64,000 bases of DNA, from NCBI RefSeq assembly GCF_026016465.1, contig NZ_CP100390.1, forward strand, positions 2,834,501-2,898,500. The letters run 5' to 3'. The notes under the pieces are model-generated. The model saw only the letters and a list, made by a program, of their open reading frames with translations. It ran no database searches and was not told the origin of the DNA. Source of the stretch: Alkalimarinus alittae (GTDB lineage Bacteria > Pseudomonadota > Gammaproteobacteria > Pseudomonadales > Oleiphilaceae). Positions 1 through 8,910 of the stretch are shown piece by piece (positions within the stretch are counted from its first letter, which is position 1; every line of letters starts with the position of its first letter). The position numbers and the translations under genes are program-made.

Positions 1-299
1 TTGATGGCAAATAACTGCTCAAAATTTGAAATAGTCAGTATTTTCTTCACGTCACTATTACAGTTGCTAATCGATACGTTAGCATGATCACCACCTGCGA
101 AGTCTCTTAATAAGAGCAGCATACCCAGTGCAGAGCTGTCTAAATAAGTCGTCTCTCTCATATCAATGAGGTACTCTTTAACACTGTCATTATTTTCGTA
201 AGCGTCTCTAAACTCTTGGTGTGAGCTAAAGTCAAAACGCCCCTGAATCCTTATAGTCAGCTCACTACCATCCGCTGATTTGTTCGTTGTAATAGACAT
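1..299 (-). CDS. STAS-domain protein (anti-sigma antagonist-like), 3' end cut by window edge
   Basis: The reading frame opens with ATG at 299 and stays open to the left edge, giving about 99 visible residues. It starts MSITTNKSADGSELTIRIQG and contains the segment TTYLDSSALGMLLLLRDFAGG. That segment is the classic STAS helix, with a DSSALG motif whose serine is the phosphorylation site in SpoIIAA-like anti-anti-sigma factors. GGGGGCGAG lies just upstream of the ATG and may serve as ribosome-binding site. It follows cheB on the same strand after about 200 bases, so it may be the last gene of the chemotaxis operon or separately transcribed. A role in a partner-switching pathway linked to motility is an inference. 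The partner kinase or phosphatase would lie to the left of the window, if present. Confidence 0.8.
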   Translation of the reverse strand, partial: MSITTNKSADGSELTIRIQGRFDFSSHQEFRDAYENNDSVKEYLIDMRETTYLDSSALGMLLLLRDFAGGDHANVSISNCNSDVKKILTISNFEQLFAI

Positions 300-504
300 C
301 TCGCCCCCTAATCAATAAAACGCTGTTTCTATGCAGCACTGAAAGACTATTTATACTGAAGTTTAGTTTAATTTGCCACACCAGAATAACAAAACGGTTA
401 AGTTAAACACGGCGAATCACCCTATAACAAGCTAATAACTATAGGAAATAATAAACACTAAACACCCAAAAGGTAAATTATATATTGTATCTTGGTGAAA
501 AAAC

Positions 505-1560
505 TTACCGTTTTTCACAATAACTAAGCGCTTTAGAGAAAATCTTTTCCAGTGGTAATACGTCAACGGCGGCACCAATAGCAACAGCGGCACCGGGCAT
601 CCCCCACACTATACTACTTTCTTGATCTTGCGCGATTGTTTTACAGCCTAATTGCTTCATTTTCAAAAGCGCTTCAGAGCCATCCCTCCCCATTCCAGTC
701 AGTAAAATACCAACAGCCTTAGCCCCTGCAGCGTCTAGCACAGAATCAAACAACACATCTACTGATGGCCGGTGCCGGTTTACCGGTTCAGATTGATCTA
801 ACTGCGTATAATACGCATTGAGTCTTTTTATTATTGTAAGGTGTTGGTCGCCCGGCGCGAGATAAGCACAGCCACACTCTAACTTCATACCCGCTGTTGC
901 TTCAAATACCGTGATACCACAAATCCGATTCAGCCGTTCAGCATAAGTGGTACTAAATACCGGTGGAATATGCTGTGCCAATACCACTGGCGGACAGTTA
1001 GTAGGCATACCTAGCAAAACATCTTTGATCGCCTCAGTTCCGCCGGTAGAAGCACCCACAGCAATAACACATCCCGGAGAGAAAGCATAAGGTTTGGCCT
1101 CTTTACGAGCTAAGGAAATATTAGCATGTGTGCTTTTCATTCTTTCTATCGGATGTATATTCGCGGTTGCGGCGGCTCGTACTTTTTCGACAACGTCATG
1201 CGCATAATGCTTAAGGCCAATCTCCTGCTCTAGTTTTGGTTTAGGCAAATAATCTACAGCACCCAGTTCTAGTGCCTCAAGGGTCGCTGGAGCCCCCTTT
1301 TCTGTCTGTGTTGATATCATCACCACAGGCATTGGCCTTAACTTCATCAAGTTACGCAAAAAGGAAATGCCATCCATTTTTGGCATTTCAATATCTAAGG
1401 TCAAAACATCAGGGTTTAACTGTTTAATTTTCTCGCGCGCATCATAAGGATCAACAGCAACACCAACCACTTCCATGTCGTCAGCTGAATCAATAATCTG
1501 CCTCAGCATTTGGCGAATAAGCTCTGAGTCGTCAACCACTAATACTTTTATTTTATGCAT
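505..1560 (-). CDS. cheB: Chemotaxis protein-glutamate methylesterase / glutamine deamidase CheB
   Basis: CheB removes methyl groups from chemoreceptor glutamates and is activated by phosphotransfer from CheA. The N-terminal receiver domain (about residues 1-120) shows VVDDS and LDIEMPKMDG, with phospho-acceptor Asp56. The C-terminal methylesterase domain (about 160-350) shows GASTGG with catalytic Ser171, QHIPP with the catalytic His, and LTGMGRDG with the catalytic Asp. An in-frame ATG lies 6 bases upstream at 1566, but the ribosome-binding site AGAGAGGG abuts it directly. The ATG at 1560 has proper spacing and gives MHKIKVLVVDDS, so I chose it. It is the last standard che gene of the cluster, downstream of cheD. 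Length, about 351 residues, is normal for CheB. Confidence 0.95.
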   Translation of the reverse strand: MHKIKVLVVDDSELIRQMLRQIIDSADDMEVVGVAVDPYDAREKIKQLNPDVLTLDIEMPKMDGISFLRNLMKLRPMPVVMISTQTEKGAPATLEALELGAVDYLPKPKLEQEIGLKHYAHDVVEKVRAAATANIHPIERMKSTHANISLARKEAKPYAFSPGCVIAVGASTGGTEAIKDVLLGMPTNCPPVVLAQHIPPVFSTTYAERLNRICGITVFEATAGMKLECGCAYLAPGDQHLTIIKRLNAYYTQLDQSEPVNRHRPSVDVLFDSVLDAAGAKAVGILLTGMGRDGSEALLKMKQLGCKTIAQDQESSIVWGMPGAAVAIGAAVDVLPLEKIFSKALSYCEKR

Positions 1561-1639
1561 GACCATCCCTCTCTTTGAGCAATTTTCAAATACTCATAGT
1601 CGATCCAAGCGTAAATTAACAACAAGATCGTTCCTCATA

Positions 1640-2275
1640 TCAAAATAACTCAATATCGCCAGACTTTGGCTGCTTATTAATATCTTCAATATAAGCTTTT
1701 TCACGCTGTAGCACAGTATCGTTTCTGGTTTGTTTAAGCTTTCGAACCTTTACCGCACCGGTATCAGGAAAATAAAGCACTTTTCTTGGAAAAAGGTCGC
1801 CGACATCAGACGCTTCTACCCGTAACCCTTCTTGAGCTAAATATGTTTTAACAAACTCTATGTTTCTTAACCCAACACGGGTCATATTGGATAATACATT
1901 CCCACCACCAAACACTTTGACTTCAAGATTTTTACGTTCCCCACCCGCTTTTAAAATTTCATTAATCAAAAACTCCATCGCCCAATTACCGTAACGAGAA
2001 GCAGAGCTTGCATGACTGCTCCCCCACTGTACCGATGAATATTCACCTTGAGAGGGCAGCATAAAATGATTCATTCCTCCAATGCCATGAACACGATCTC
2101 TAATGCACGCAGAAATACAAGACCCTAGCACCGTTGCTATCATTTCACCATGCAAGCTTACATAGAATTCGCCAGGCAAAATTTTGGCTGCAGCCAAATT
2201 CATGCGCTTATCCCAGTAGCGGTTTATATGCTCAAAACCTGGCAGGGCTTTGGGTAAGCTAACACTGTTATCCAT
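1640..2275 (-). CDS. cheD: Chemoreceptor glutamine deamidase CheD
   Basis: CheD deamidates receptor glutamines and in some species binds CheC or CheY-P. The motif VLGSCISACIRD carries the catalytic Cys53, and GGMNHFMLP carries His70. The 17-residue Cys-His spacing equals that of characterised CheD. The frame extends upstream to a TTG at 2317, with an ATG at 2305. The chosen ATG at 2275 gives MDNSVSLPKALPGFEH, which resembles the usual N-terminus of proteobacterial CheD, but no strong ribosome-binding site decides the start. It lies between cheR and cheB in one minus-strand operon. Presence of CheD without CheC suggests that CheD acts here mainly as a deamidase; this is an inference limited to this window. 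Confidence 0.93.
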   Translation of the reverse strand: MDNSVSLPKALPGFEHINRYWDKRMNLAAAKILPGEFYVSLHGEMIATVLGSCISACIRDRVHGIGGMNHFMLPSQGEYSSVQWGSSHASSASRYGNWAMEFLINEILKAGGERKNLEVKVFGGGNVLSNMTRVGLRNIEFVKTYLAQEGLRVEASDVGDLFPRKVLYFPDTGAVKVRKLKQTRNDTVLQREKAYIEDINKQPKSGDIELF

Positions 2276-2339
2276 ATTCGTTGTTAACAACCTGCCGGGA
2301 TACATTGCTAGAGCCAAAGATCATAACGTTACTCGTCAA

Positions 2340-3218
2340 TTAGAATTTTTTTCGGTAGATGTTTTTTCCTAACGACTCAAAGCGCTCACTAACCTTATGC
2401 AAAGACTCAGAGTGCCCTATAAACAAATACCCTCCATCGCCCAAAATATTTGCAAAACGGTCAAACAACTGTCTCTGGGTTTCTTTATTAAAATAAATAA
2501 CGACATTGCGGCAAAAAATGATATCGAACGGCCCTTTCATAGGCCAAGACTCTAATAAATTAAGTCGTTTAAAACGTGTACATTGCTGCAGTGCCGGCTT
2601 TACTTTTACCACTTCAGGGTTTCGGCTGTCTTTATAAAACCATTGCTTTTTACTCTGTTCTGTCAACGCATCAATTCTAGTAATATCATAAACACCTTCC
2701 CGACCATGATTGACCACATTAGAATCAAGGTCAGTCGCTAATATTTTGCAATCCCATTGCGCCATATTTAGCGTTTCATTAACGGTTATAGAGAGACTGT
2801 AAGGCTCTTCTCCGGTAGAGCAACCAGCGGACCAAATTCTAATGCGTTTATAACGATCATTTTTGCGTTTTATTTCGGGTAGAACGGTCTCTTTCAAGAA
2901 ATCAAAGTGGTGTGGTTCACGAAAAAATGACGTTAGGTTTGTCGTTATTGCATTGATAAAAAAACTAATTTCAGGCGAAGATGGGCTCGATATTAACGCA
3001 CAGTACTGGTTAAAATTAGAGAGACCCAATGACCTAATGCGTCGCGCCAACCGGCCATAAATCATATCGCGCTTATGGGCACCTAAAACAATACCTGTAT
3101 AGTTATGCGCCAGCAGGCTAATCGTTTCGAAATCCTCACTCGTCATAAGGAATTCGCGACTCCCAGTCGGTTTATGCGGAGATTTATTAATCTCAGATGC
3201 CTGTTTATTATTGGTCAC
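2340..3218 (-). CDS. cheR: Chemotaxis protein methyltransferase CheR
   Basis: CheR uses S-adenosylmethionine to methylate chemoreceptor glutamates. The N-terminal helical domain (about residues 25-95) includes GARLARRIR-like text, seen here as YGRLARRIRSLGL. The SAM-binding domain shows IWSAGCSTGEEPYSL, followed later by FDIIFCRNVVIYF, both typical of CheR. It begins at GTG 3218, about ten bases after AAGGGTG. An internal ATG at codon 25 (MTSEDF) would remove a poorly conserved tail and is the main alternative. Length of 292 residues is normal. It sits between cheW and cheD, where many related clusters carry a chemoreceptor gene before cheR; none is present here. Confidence 0.95.
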   Translation of the reverse strand: MTNNKQASEINKSPHKPTGSREFLMTSEDFETISLLAHNYTGIVLGAHKRDMIYGRLARRIRSLGLSNFNQYCALISSPSSPEISFFINAITTNLTSFFREPHHFDFLKETVLPEIKRKNDRYKRIRIWSAGCSTGEEPYSLSITVNETLNMAQWDCKILATDLDSNVVNHGREGVYDITRIDALTEQSKKQWFYKDSRNPEVVKVKPALQQCTRFKRLNLLESWPMKGPFDIIFCRNVVIYFNKETQRQLFDRFANILGDGGYLFIGHSESLHKVSERFESLGKNIYRKKF

Positions 3219-3285
3219 TTTAGTAATACACCCTTGATATTCTTAGGCCTAGCGGTATATATCCTTGCATTACTTAACATGCACA

Positions 3286-3834
3286 TCAGAATGTTGCTCG
3301 ACTCACAACTGTCAAATCTGCATCATCAGGTGCGTTTAGTAACTCATTAATATCCAATAGAATGACCATTTTGTTTTCACTACTGCCCAATCCCTTTACA
3401 AAAGCAGCATTCTTATTCGCGGCCAATTCAGGTGCTGGGTGAATATCTGCTTTTGAAAAGTCACTCACGTCAGACACCGCATCGACAACAATCCCCATAA
3501 TTTTTTCACCTTCTCCCGCTATTACTTTAACCACTATAACGACGGTGGTAGGGCTATACTCAAACTGTTTAATGCCAAACCTAAGCCTGAGATCCGTTAA
3601 CGGAATGATGGTTCCTCTAAGATTGATAACCCCTTTTAAATATTCGGGGGAGTTAGGAATTTCGGTTGCGGGCTCCCACCCCCTTATCTCTTTAACTGCC
3701 AAAATATCGATCCCGTACTCTTCATCTTCAATAAAAAATGTCAAATACTGCTCAGAAGGCTCATACGTATTACCCTCCCCGACTTCTTCATTAATGTTCA
3801 CCTCGCTAGCATTATCGCCTTGCTTATCGACCAT
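3286..3834 (-). CDS. cheW: Chemotaxis coupling protein CheW
   Basis: CheW bridges chemoreceptors to the CheA kinase. The 182-residue protein consists of one CheW beta-barrel domain after an acidic 28-residue N-terminal extension. Recognisable elements are QYLTFFIEDEEYGIDILAVKEI, the GVINLRGTIIPLTDLRLRFG loop and KGLGSSENKMVILLDINELL. The start ATG at 3834 follows AGGACGAATAA, a usable ribosome-binding site. It follows cheA after about 50 bases and precedes cheR in the same operon. No second cheW is seen in the window. Confidence 0.95.
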   Translation of the reverse strand: MVDKQGDNASEVNINEEVGEGNTYEPSEQYLTFFIEDEEYGIDILAVKEIRGWEPATEIPNSPEYLKGVINLRGTIIPLTDLRLRFGIKQFEYSPTTVVIVVKVIAGEGEKIMGIVVDAVSDVSDFSKADIHPAPELAANKNAAFVKGLGSSENKMVILLDINELLNAPDDADLTVVSRATF

Positions 3835-3883
3835 TTATTCGTCCTGACCAATACTATTGTTAGCCGTTACTTGCGAAAAGCGA

Positions 3884-5917
3884 TCATGCTGCATAGTCAT
3901 CACCTTTATGCACTGCTTTGTATTCGTGACGCTGTACACCAGCCAGCTTTATTAAACCTGCGATATCCAATATTAATGAGACAGTGCCATCCCCAAGAAT
4001 CGTTGCGCCCGACACACCTTCGACTTTTTTGTAGTTTTCTTCAAGGCTTTTAATAACGACCTGTTGCTGGGCTTCGAGGTCATCAATAAATATCGCAACT
4101 TTCATGTTGTCGCCTTCAACCACCACTAGCAAACCATCTTCCATATCTTTTGAGTCTGACGGTATATTGAAAAGTGATGAGAGCTGAATTATCGGAACGT
4201 ATTCATCACGCAGACGCAGTAAGTCACACCCACCCACAACGCGATGCAGCATCCCCTGAAATGACTGAATTGACTCAACAATCGAAATAAGCGGCAATAT
4301 GTAGGTTTGCCGGCCTACACGAATTAATTGACCTTCTAAAGTGGCAAGCGTAAGCGGCAGACGAATAGTAAATACACTGCCTTCTCCTTCTGTAGACTCT
4401 ACTTCTACCGAACCATTTAATTCGATAATATTTCGCCGAACTACGTCCATCCCGACCCCTCTACCCGAGATATCAGATACTTGGTCAGCCGTTGAAAACC
4501 CTGGTTTAAAAATAAGGTCATGTATTTGGTCATCTGATAACACGTCCGTGTCAGACACCATGCCATTTTGCTTAGCTTTTTCTAATATTTTTGCCTTGTT
4601 AAGCCCTGCACCATCATCAATTATCTGAATAACAATTTTCCCCCCCTGATGAAACGCGTTAAGTGTGATAGTCCCTGTTTCTGGTTTACCCAACGTTAAG
4701 CGTTCTTGAGGGGTTTCAATGCCATGATCTAATGAGTTTCGAACCAGATGAACCAGTGGGTCACCGATTTTCTCCATGACGGTTTTATCGAGCTCTGTTT
4801 GCTCACCTGATAATTTCAATTCGATTTTTTTACCCATTGCCCTCCCAAGGTCGTGAACCAAACGAGGAAAACGACTAAACGTAAAGCTGATAGGCAGCAT
4901 TCGAATGCGCATCACACTTTCCTGTAACTCCCGCGTATTCTGACTAAGCTGCTCTATTCCTTCTAGTAACTTTGGTAGACTTTTCATTGTAAAGTCGAGC
5001 CCTAACTCTCCCAACATAGACTGAGTAATCACAAGCTCACCCACCATGTTAATGAGATCATCAACTTTATCAATTCCGACCCTAATCGAAGTAACTTCAA
5101 CTTTAGAAAGGTCACTACCTTTGACTGCCGGCCGATATGGTGTCAATTGTTCAGGCGCCGATACCTGATCATCCTCCACTACCACGGGTGTTATCGATAG
5201 TTCACTTTCATCAGCAACCCATTCAAACGCCTCATCTATAACCGCCTTTGGTACATCAGCCTTTAGCTCTAATGACCAGGCAAGATAACATGCCTCAGGA
5301 TCAATCAAACTAATATGAGGCAACGCTGATACATCTACAGCGACAATAAGCGGCCCTAAAGATTCTAATTCCCTGAACATTCTTAAGGGGTCATTACCTG
5401 TTCTGAGTATATCTTGATGAGGTTTAAAATAGATCTTCCAACCATGCGGCGCTGGGCTATCGTTTTGAATTTCATGCGACGCAGTGACAGGCGTTATAGC
5501 GAGTGATTCTCCTGCTTGGGTAGGTAGGTCATTTGAAAGAATCGTTTCAAACTGTGCTTTTATAGCGTTCGCGTCGGTGGCGTCATAAGGATCGCCAACG
5601 TCATGCTGTTGAATCATTTTGCGTATGCAATCAACAGACTTTAGAAACAACTCCACTGTGTCTGAAGTAATATCCCTTACCTCGCCACGAATTTCGTCAA
5701 GGAGTGTTTCTACAACATGGGTAAAATCTGCAACATCGGTAAAGCCAAAAGTACCACTTCCTCCCTTTATGGAGTGAGCGGCACGAAATATTTCGTTAAT
5801 AGTGTCTGAGTCGACTTTATCCGGCTGCAAATTTAGCAGCGCAGACTCCATAACATCAAGGCCTTCGTAGCTCTCTTCGAAGAACACTTGGTGAAACTGA
5901 CTAAGATCAATACTCAT
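3884..5917 (-). CDS. cheA: Chemotaxis sensor histidine kinase CheA
   Basis: CheA is the autophosphorylating kinase that passes phosphate to CheY and CheB. Domain order in the 677 residues is as follows. P1 Hpt (about 1-105) has AAHSIKGGSGTFGF and phospho-acceptor His48. A P2-like region lies at about 160-255. The P3 dimerisation helices (about 270-340) include VGIDKVDDLINMVGELVI. The P4 ATPase shows HLVRNSLDHGIE (N box), DDGAGLN (G1) and GRGVGMDVVRRNI (G2). P5, the CheW-like domain, is at about 535-665. All catalytic motifs look intact. It is preceded by cheY and followed by cheW. Confidence 0.97.
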   Translation of the reverse strand: MSIDLSQFHQVFFEESYEGLDVMESALLNLQPDKVDSDTINEIFRAAHSIKGGSGTFGFTDVADFTHVVETLLDEIRGEVRDITSDTVELFLKSVDCIRKMIQQHDVGDPYDATDANAIKAQFETILSNDLPTQAGESLAITPVTASHEIQNDSPAPHGWKIYFKPHQDILRTGNDPLRMFRELESLGPLIVAVDVSALPHISLIDPEACYLAWSLELKADVPKAVIDEAFEWVADESELSITPVVVEDDQVSAPEQLTPYRPAVKGSDLSKVEVTSIRVGIDKVDDLINMVGELVITQSMLGELGLDFTMKSLPKLLEGIEQLSQNTRELQESVMRIRMLPISFTFSRFPRLVHDLGRAMGKKIELKLSGEQTELDKTVMEKIGDPLVHLVRNSLDHGIETPQERLTLGKPETGTITLNAFHQGGKIVIQIIDDGAGLNKAKILEKAKQNGMVSDTDVLSDDQIHDLIFKPGFSTADQVSDISGRGVGMDVVRRNIIELNGSVEVESTEGEGSVFTIRLPLTLATLEGQLIRVGRQTYILPLISIVESIQSFQGMLHRVVGGCDLLRLRDEYVPIIQLSSLFNIPSDSKDMEDGLLVVVEGDNMKVAIFIDDLEAQQQVVIKSLEENYKKVEGVSGATILGDGTVSLILDIAGLIKLAGVQRHEYKAVHKGDDYAA

Positions 5918-5992
5918 CGTCCTGATCCAACGCGTTAATGAATGTTGTTAGAAGTACCACTTGTAGCATTACATTTGCTAATGCTGCGAGAA

Positions 5993-6367
5993 CTAGTCTA
6001 ATACTTTTTTAATGGTCGCAAGTAGTTGATCAGGGTTAAAGGGTTTTACTAACCAACCCGTTGCCCCCGCCTTCTTACCTTCCATTTTTTTATCCAAAGT
6101 AGACTCTGTTGTAAGCATCAAGATGGGGGTGAATTTATATTCTGGTAACGCTCGCAACTCTTTCACTAGTGTCAGCCCATCCATAACAGGCATATTCACA
6201 TCAGAAAGGACTAGATCAACTTGAGTGCCTTTTGCGAGTTCTAGCGCTTGCTGTCCATCTGCTGCCTCAACAACATCATGTCCTGCAACCTTTAAGGTAT
6301 AACTCACCATTTGCCGCATTGATGCTGAGTCATCCACAGCCAAAATTCTTGCCATTTGTGAATCCAT
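5993..6367 (-). CDS. cheY: Chemotaxis response regulator CheY
   Basis: This single-domain receiver of 124 residues would bind the flagellar switch (FliM) when phosphorylated by CheA. It shows AVDDS with paired acidic residues, LSDVNMPVMDG with phospho-acceptor Asp56, LTTES with the switch Thr, and the conserved Lys in LVKPF. A second ATG at 6355 would give MARILAVDDSAS, which is the more usual CheY N-terminus, but neither start has a clear ribosome-binding site. It lies just upstream of cheA. No output domain is present, so a transcription role is unlikely. Confidence 0.93.
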   Translation of the reverse strand: MDSQMARILAVDDSASMRQMVSYTLKVAGHDVVEAADGQQALELAKGTQVDLVLSDVNMPVMDGLTLVKELRALPEYKFTPILMLTTESTLDKKMEGKKAGATGWLVKPFNPDQLLATIKKVLD

Positions 6368-6421
6368 ATATTTTAATCATGTCTAATTAAATTAATCGCT
6401 TTACGCTAAATTATCTTCTGC

Positions 6422-6697
6422 TTAGAGCTTAAGAATTTCTTTTAACCCTAGCGTATTGGCCGATTGCGACAATAGTTCAGAGGGCGCTGTCCATGTAACA
6501 TCAGTTTCTGCATGACTCATTGCAGTAAAAAAAGCGCCCAACAACTGAAGTGCAGCAGTATCGATTCGTTTTACAGCAGAACCATCAATAACAATTTGAT
6601 AACGATTCTGAAATAATTCTTCCAACTGAACTCTTAGAGATTCCGCTTGTGCTATGCCACAGTTACTCTCAAGCACGACTTCTGCTATATCACTCAT
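6422..6697 (-). CDS. Chemotaxis-operon STAS-domain protein
   Basis: This small protein of about 91 residues has a STAS fold pattern, with IVIDGSAVKRIDTAALQLLGAFF as its central strand-helix unit (quoted only in part as a motif: IDTAALQLL). The position of the phosphorylatable residue in anti-sigma antagonists is Thr here (DTAA) rather than Ser. The frame extends to GTG 6709, but ATG 6697 gives MSDIAEVVLES and is preferred. STAS genes at the head of cheYA operons are found in many marine gammaproteobacteria; their exact function is not settled. It is the first gene of the cheYAWRDB block. About 270 bases separate it from fliJ, room for an operon promoter that I could not identify. Confidence 0.85.
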   Translation of the reverse strand: MSDIAEVVLESNCGIAQAESLRVQLEELFQNRYQIVIDGSAVKRIDTAALQLLGAFFTAMSHAETDVTWTAPSELLSQSANTLGLKEILKL

Positions 6698-6966
6698 TTT
6701 AAAAAACACTCACAGTATTAATACCTAACCATGCTGACGGCTACAAAACCCCCTAGCGCCATACACTACCTCATATTTAACTCTAGTCTGATTTTTGTAA
6801 TTTGCTAAAAACAATTCAAATCAGTCCATTCACCGCATTGCCAAGTTCTAAAAAACAGTGCTTGAGCTACTAAAAGCTACTACGCGTATAGGAATAATAT
6901 TATGAGGTGCTAGCTGTTTCTTTTTTGAGGAGGGGGTGGTGGCGCAGATAGAACAGGCGGTAATAC

Positions 6967-7398
6967 CTATGTTCTTTTCCGTTGAGATAGTTCATCTATC
7001 ATCTGTTGTTCTTTTTTATCAAGCGCTCGATCTTCTTCATCACGAAACCGGTCTATTAATCCGCCCATGCCTTTCTGTTTTTCATAAAGCGACTGCCAGT
7101 GTAGCCTTGCTTTATTAAACTGTTCTTCTGCTAACGTCACAACCCTCTGCTGTTGTTCGATAGCACTGCCTACTTGGGATAAAAAATGCTGATAGGTTGC
7201 GCAGTTAGCGGCCGTAGCGCCAGTGGAAAACGCATCTCTGAGTGCCTGCTGATACTCCTGCTGATAACGCGTCAGTTCCTGCAACTGTTGATGCTGCTGA
7301 TTGAGGTTATTTTGCGATGACTGCATCGCTTTAAGTGCTTCATCTTCTTTTCTTTTTGCTAGTTCTAAAACCACTTGTAGTCTTTTAGATCGCCTCAT
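6967..7398 (-). CDS. fliJ: Flagellar export chaperone / stalk protein FliJ
   Basis: FliJ is the coiled-coil stalk of the flagellar type III ATPase complex and escorts export substrates. The 143-residue protein is almost wholly helical, charged and Gln-rich (for example NNLNQQHQQLQEL), with the C-terminal DRALDKKEQQMIDELSQR typical of FliJ. Length matches the family (about 145). TAGG lies about ten bases before the ATG. It is the last gene of the fliEFGHIJ series, and 138 bases separate it from fliI, longer than usual. Oddly, the reading frame continues after its TAG stop for 18 proline-rich codons to a second TAG at 6910-6912. Confidence 0.88.
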   Translation of the reverse strand: MRRSKRLQVVLELAKRKEDEALKAMQSSQNNLNQQHQQLQELTRYQQEYQQALRDAFSTGATAANCATYQHFLSQVGSAIEQQQRVVTLAEEQFNKARLHWQSLYEKQKGMGGLIDRFRDEEDRALDKKEQQMIDELSQRKRT

Positions 7399-7536
7399 AC
7401 TGTTTCAACCTAACAACCCTAATCATTTAAATACCGCACGTTTTATACCCGACACGATTAACCCACAAGACAAAAACATACAGCACGCCTACAACGCTCG
7501 CTCAGCACGACATCATTCCTACGACACGTGTTTTTG

Positions 7537-8910
7537 CTACGAGGGGATTTCTGCCGCATTGGGTTCGACATCAACACCAGACTCGCTTCCCATGCCCATT
7601 ACTTGAGCCAACTGCTCGACACTTTCGGCGTACGGTGATTTATCTTGTAAGTTTTGCTGTAAAAAGCTTTTCATTGACTCGATCCGCTCAATGGCGAAAT
7701 CAGTTTCTGGGTCAGAACCTGGCACATAAGCCCCTACACTGATCAAATCTCTGGCTTGCTGATAGCGCGCATAAACTTGCTTAAATTTCTGGGCCGATTT
7801 CATATGCTCAGGGCTAACAATATGCGGCATCACTCGACTTATCGAAGCCTCCACATCAATAGCCGGATAATGCCCTTCTTCGGCTAACCGTCTAGATAAC
7901 ACAATATGACCATCGAGTATCGCTCTTGATGCATCTGCGATAGGGTCTTGCTGATCGTCACCTTCGGTTAATACGGTATAAAAAGCCGTAATAGAACCAC
8001 CTCCCGGAAGCCCATTACCTGCACGCTCAACCAGCTGCGGCAATTTAGCAAACACGGAGGGTGGATACCCTTTAGTTGCAGGCGGCTCACCTACCGCTAA
8101 TGCTATTTCACGCTGCGCTTGCGCATAACGCGTTAATGAATCCATTAACAATAATACGCTCTTCCCTTGATCTCTAAAATACTCTGCGACGCGTGTTGTC
8201 AGCATTGCAGCTCTTAGCCGCATTAAGGGTGAGTCATCAGCTGGCGCGGCAATAACAACAGACCTTGCTAACCCCTCCGGTCCTAGAATATCTTCTATAA
8301 ACTCTTTAACTTCTCGTCCACGTTCACCAATCAACCCAACAATTGTAATATCTGCAGACGTGAATTTTGTCATCATCCCTAGCAGCATACTTTTACCAAC
8401 ACCACTCCCCGCAAATAAGCCTAATCGCTGACCTGTTCCCACGGTCAGCATGCTATTGATAGCGCGAATTCCCACATCCATAGACTCTCTTATGGGCGCT
8501 CGATCTAGAGGGTTAATGGTTTCGCCGTTATATGAAATGTGCGCACTAGGCTCAAGCGGGCCTAAGTTATCAAGCGGCTCTGCTGCGCCATTTATCACTC
8601 GCCCTAATAGGTTAAACCCAACAGGAATCTGACCTGCACTTTCTATCGGTATTACACGCGCACCGGGCTTTAGGCCATCAATGGCGGTTAAGGGCATCAA
8701 GAACATCCGATCGCCATCAAATCCAACCACCTCTGCCTCTACTGGGTGCAAACCACTGCCCGCGATTAAGCAACGCTCACCCACCACCATAGGACAACCT
8801 ACCGCCTCAAGCGTCAAGCCAACCATGCGGGTTAAACGACCTGTGACCACCGGCGTGACGTCATCAGGGATCACCTTCTGATACTGTTTAATTCTTTCAG
8901 GAAGTTTCAT
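7537..8910 (-). CDS. fliI: Flagellum-specific ATP synthase FliI
   Basis: FliI is the F1-beta-like ATPase that energises unfolding and entry of flagellar export substrates. The Walker A loop is [11 protein letters not shown] at about residue 180. [16 protein letters not shown] and [20 protein letters not shown] follow, all characteristic of FliI. The frame runs upstream to 9015 within fliH, but the first sensible start is ATG 8910 ([13 protein letters not shown]), which overlaps the fliH stop by 14 bases. This gives about 457 residues, the normal size. The overlap suggests translational coupling with fliH. Confidence 0.97.
   Translation of the reverse strand: MKLPERIKQYQKVIPDDVTPVVTGRLTRMVGLTLEAVGCPMVVGERCLIAGSGLHPVEAEVVGFDGDRMFLMPLTAIDGLKPGARVIPIESAGQIPVGFNLLGRVINGAAEPLDNLGPLEPSAHISYNGETINPLDRAPIRESMDVGIRAINSMLTVGTGQRLGLFAGSGVGKSMLLGMMTKFTSADITIVGLIGERGREVKEFIEDILGPEGLARSVVIAAPADDSPLMRLRAAMLTTRVAEYFRDQGKSVLLLMDSLTRYAQAQREIALAVGEPPATKGYPPSVFAKLPQLVERAGNGLPGGGSITAFYTVLTEGDDQQDPIADASRAILDGHIVLSRRLAEEGHYPAIDVEASISRVMPHIVSPEHMKSAQKFKQVYARYQQARDLISVGAYVPGSDPETDFAIERIESMKSFLQQNLQDKSPYAESVEQLAQVMGMGSESGVDVEPNAAEIPS

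Noticed and set aside
6725-6770. Sigma-54-like GG/GC spacing upstream of the STAS-cheY operon (AGGGGGTTTTGTAGCC on the minus strand)
   Set aside because: Only GG and GC match; the rest of both boxes departs from consensus, so it is likely chance.
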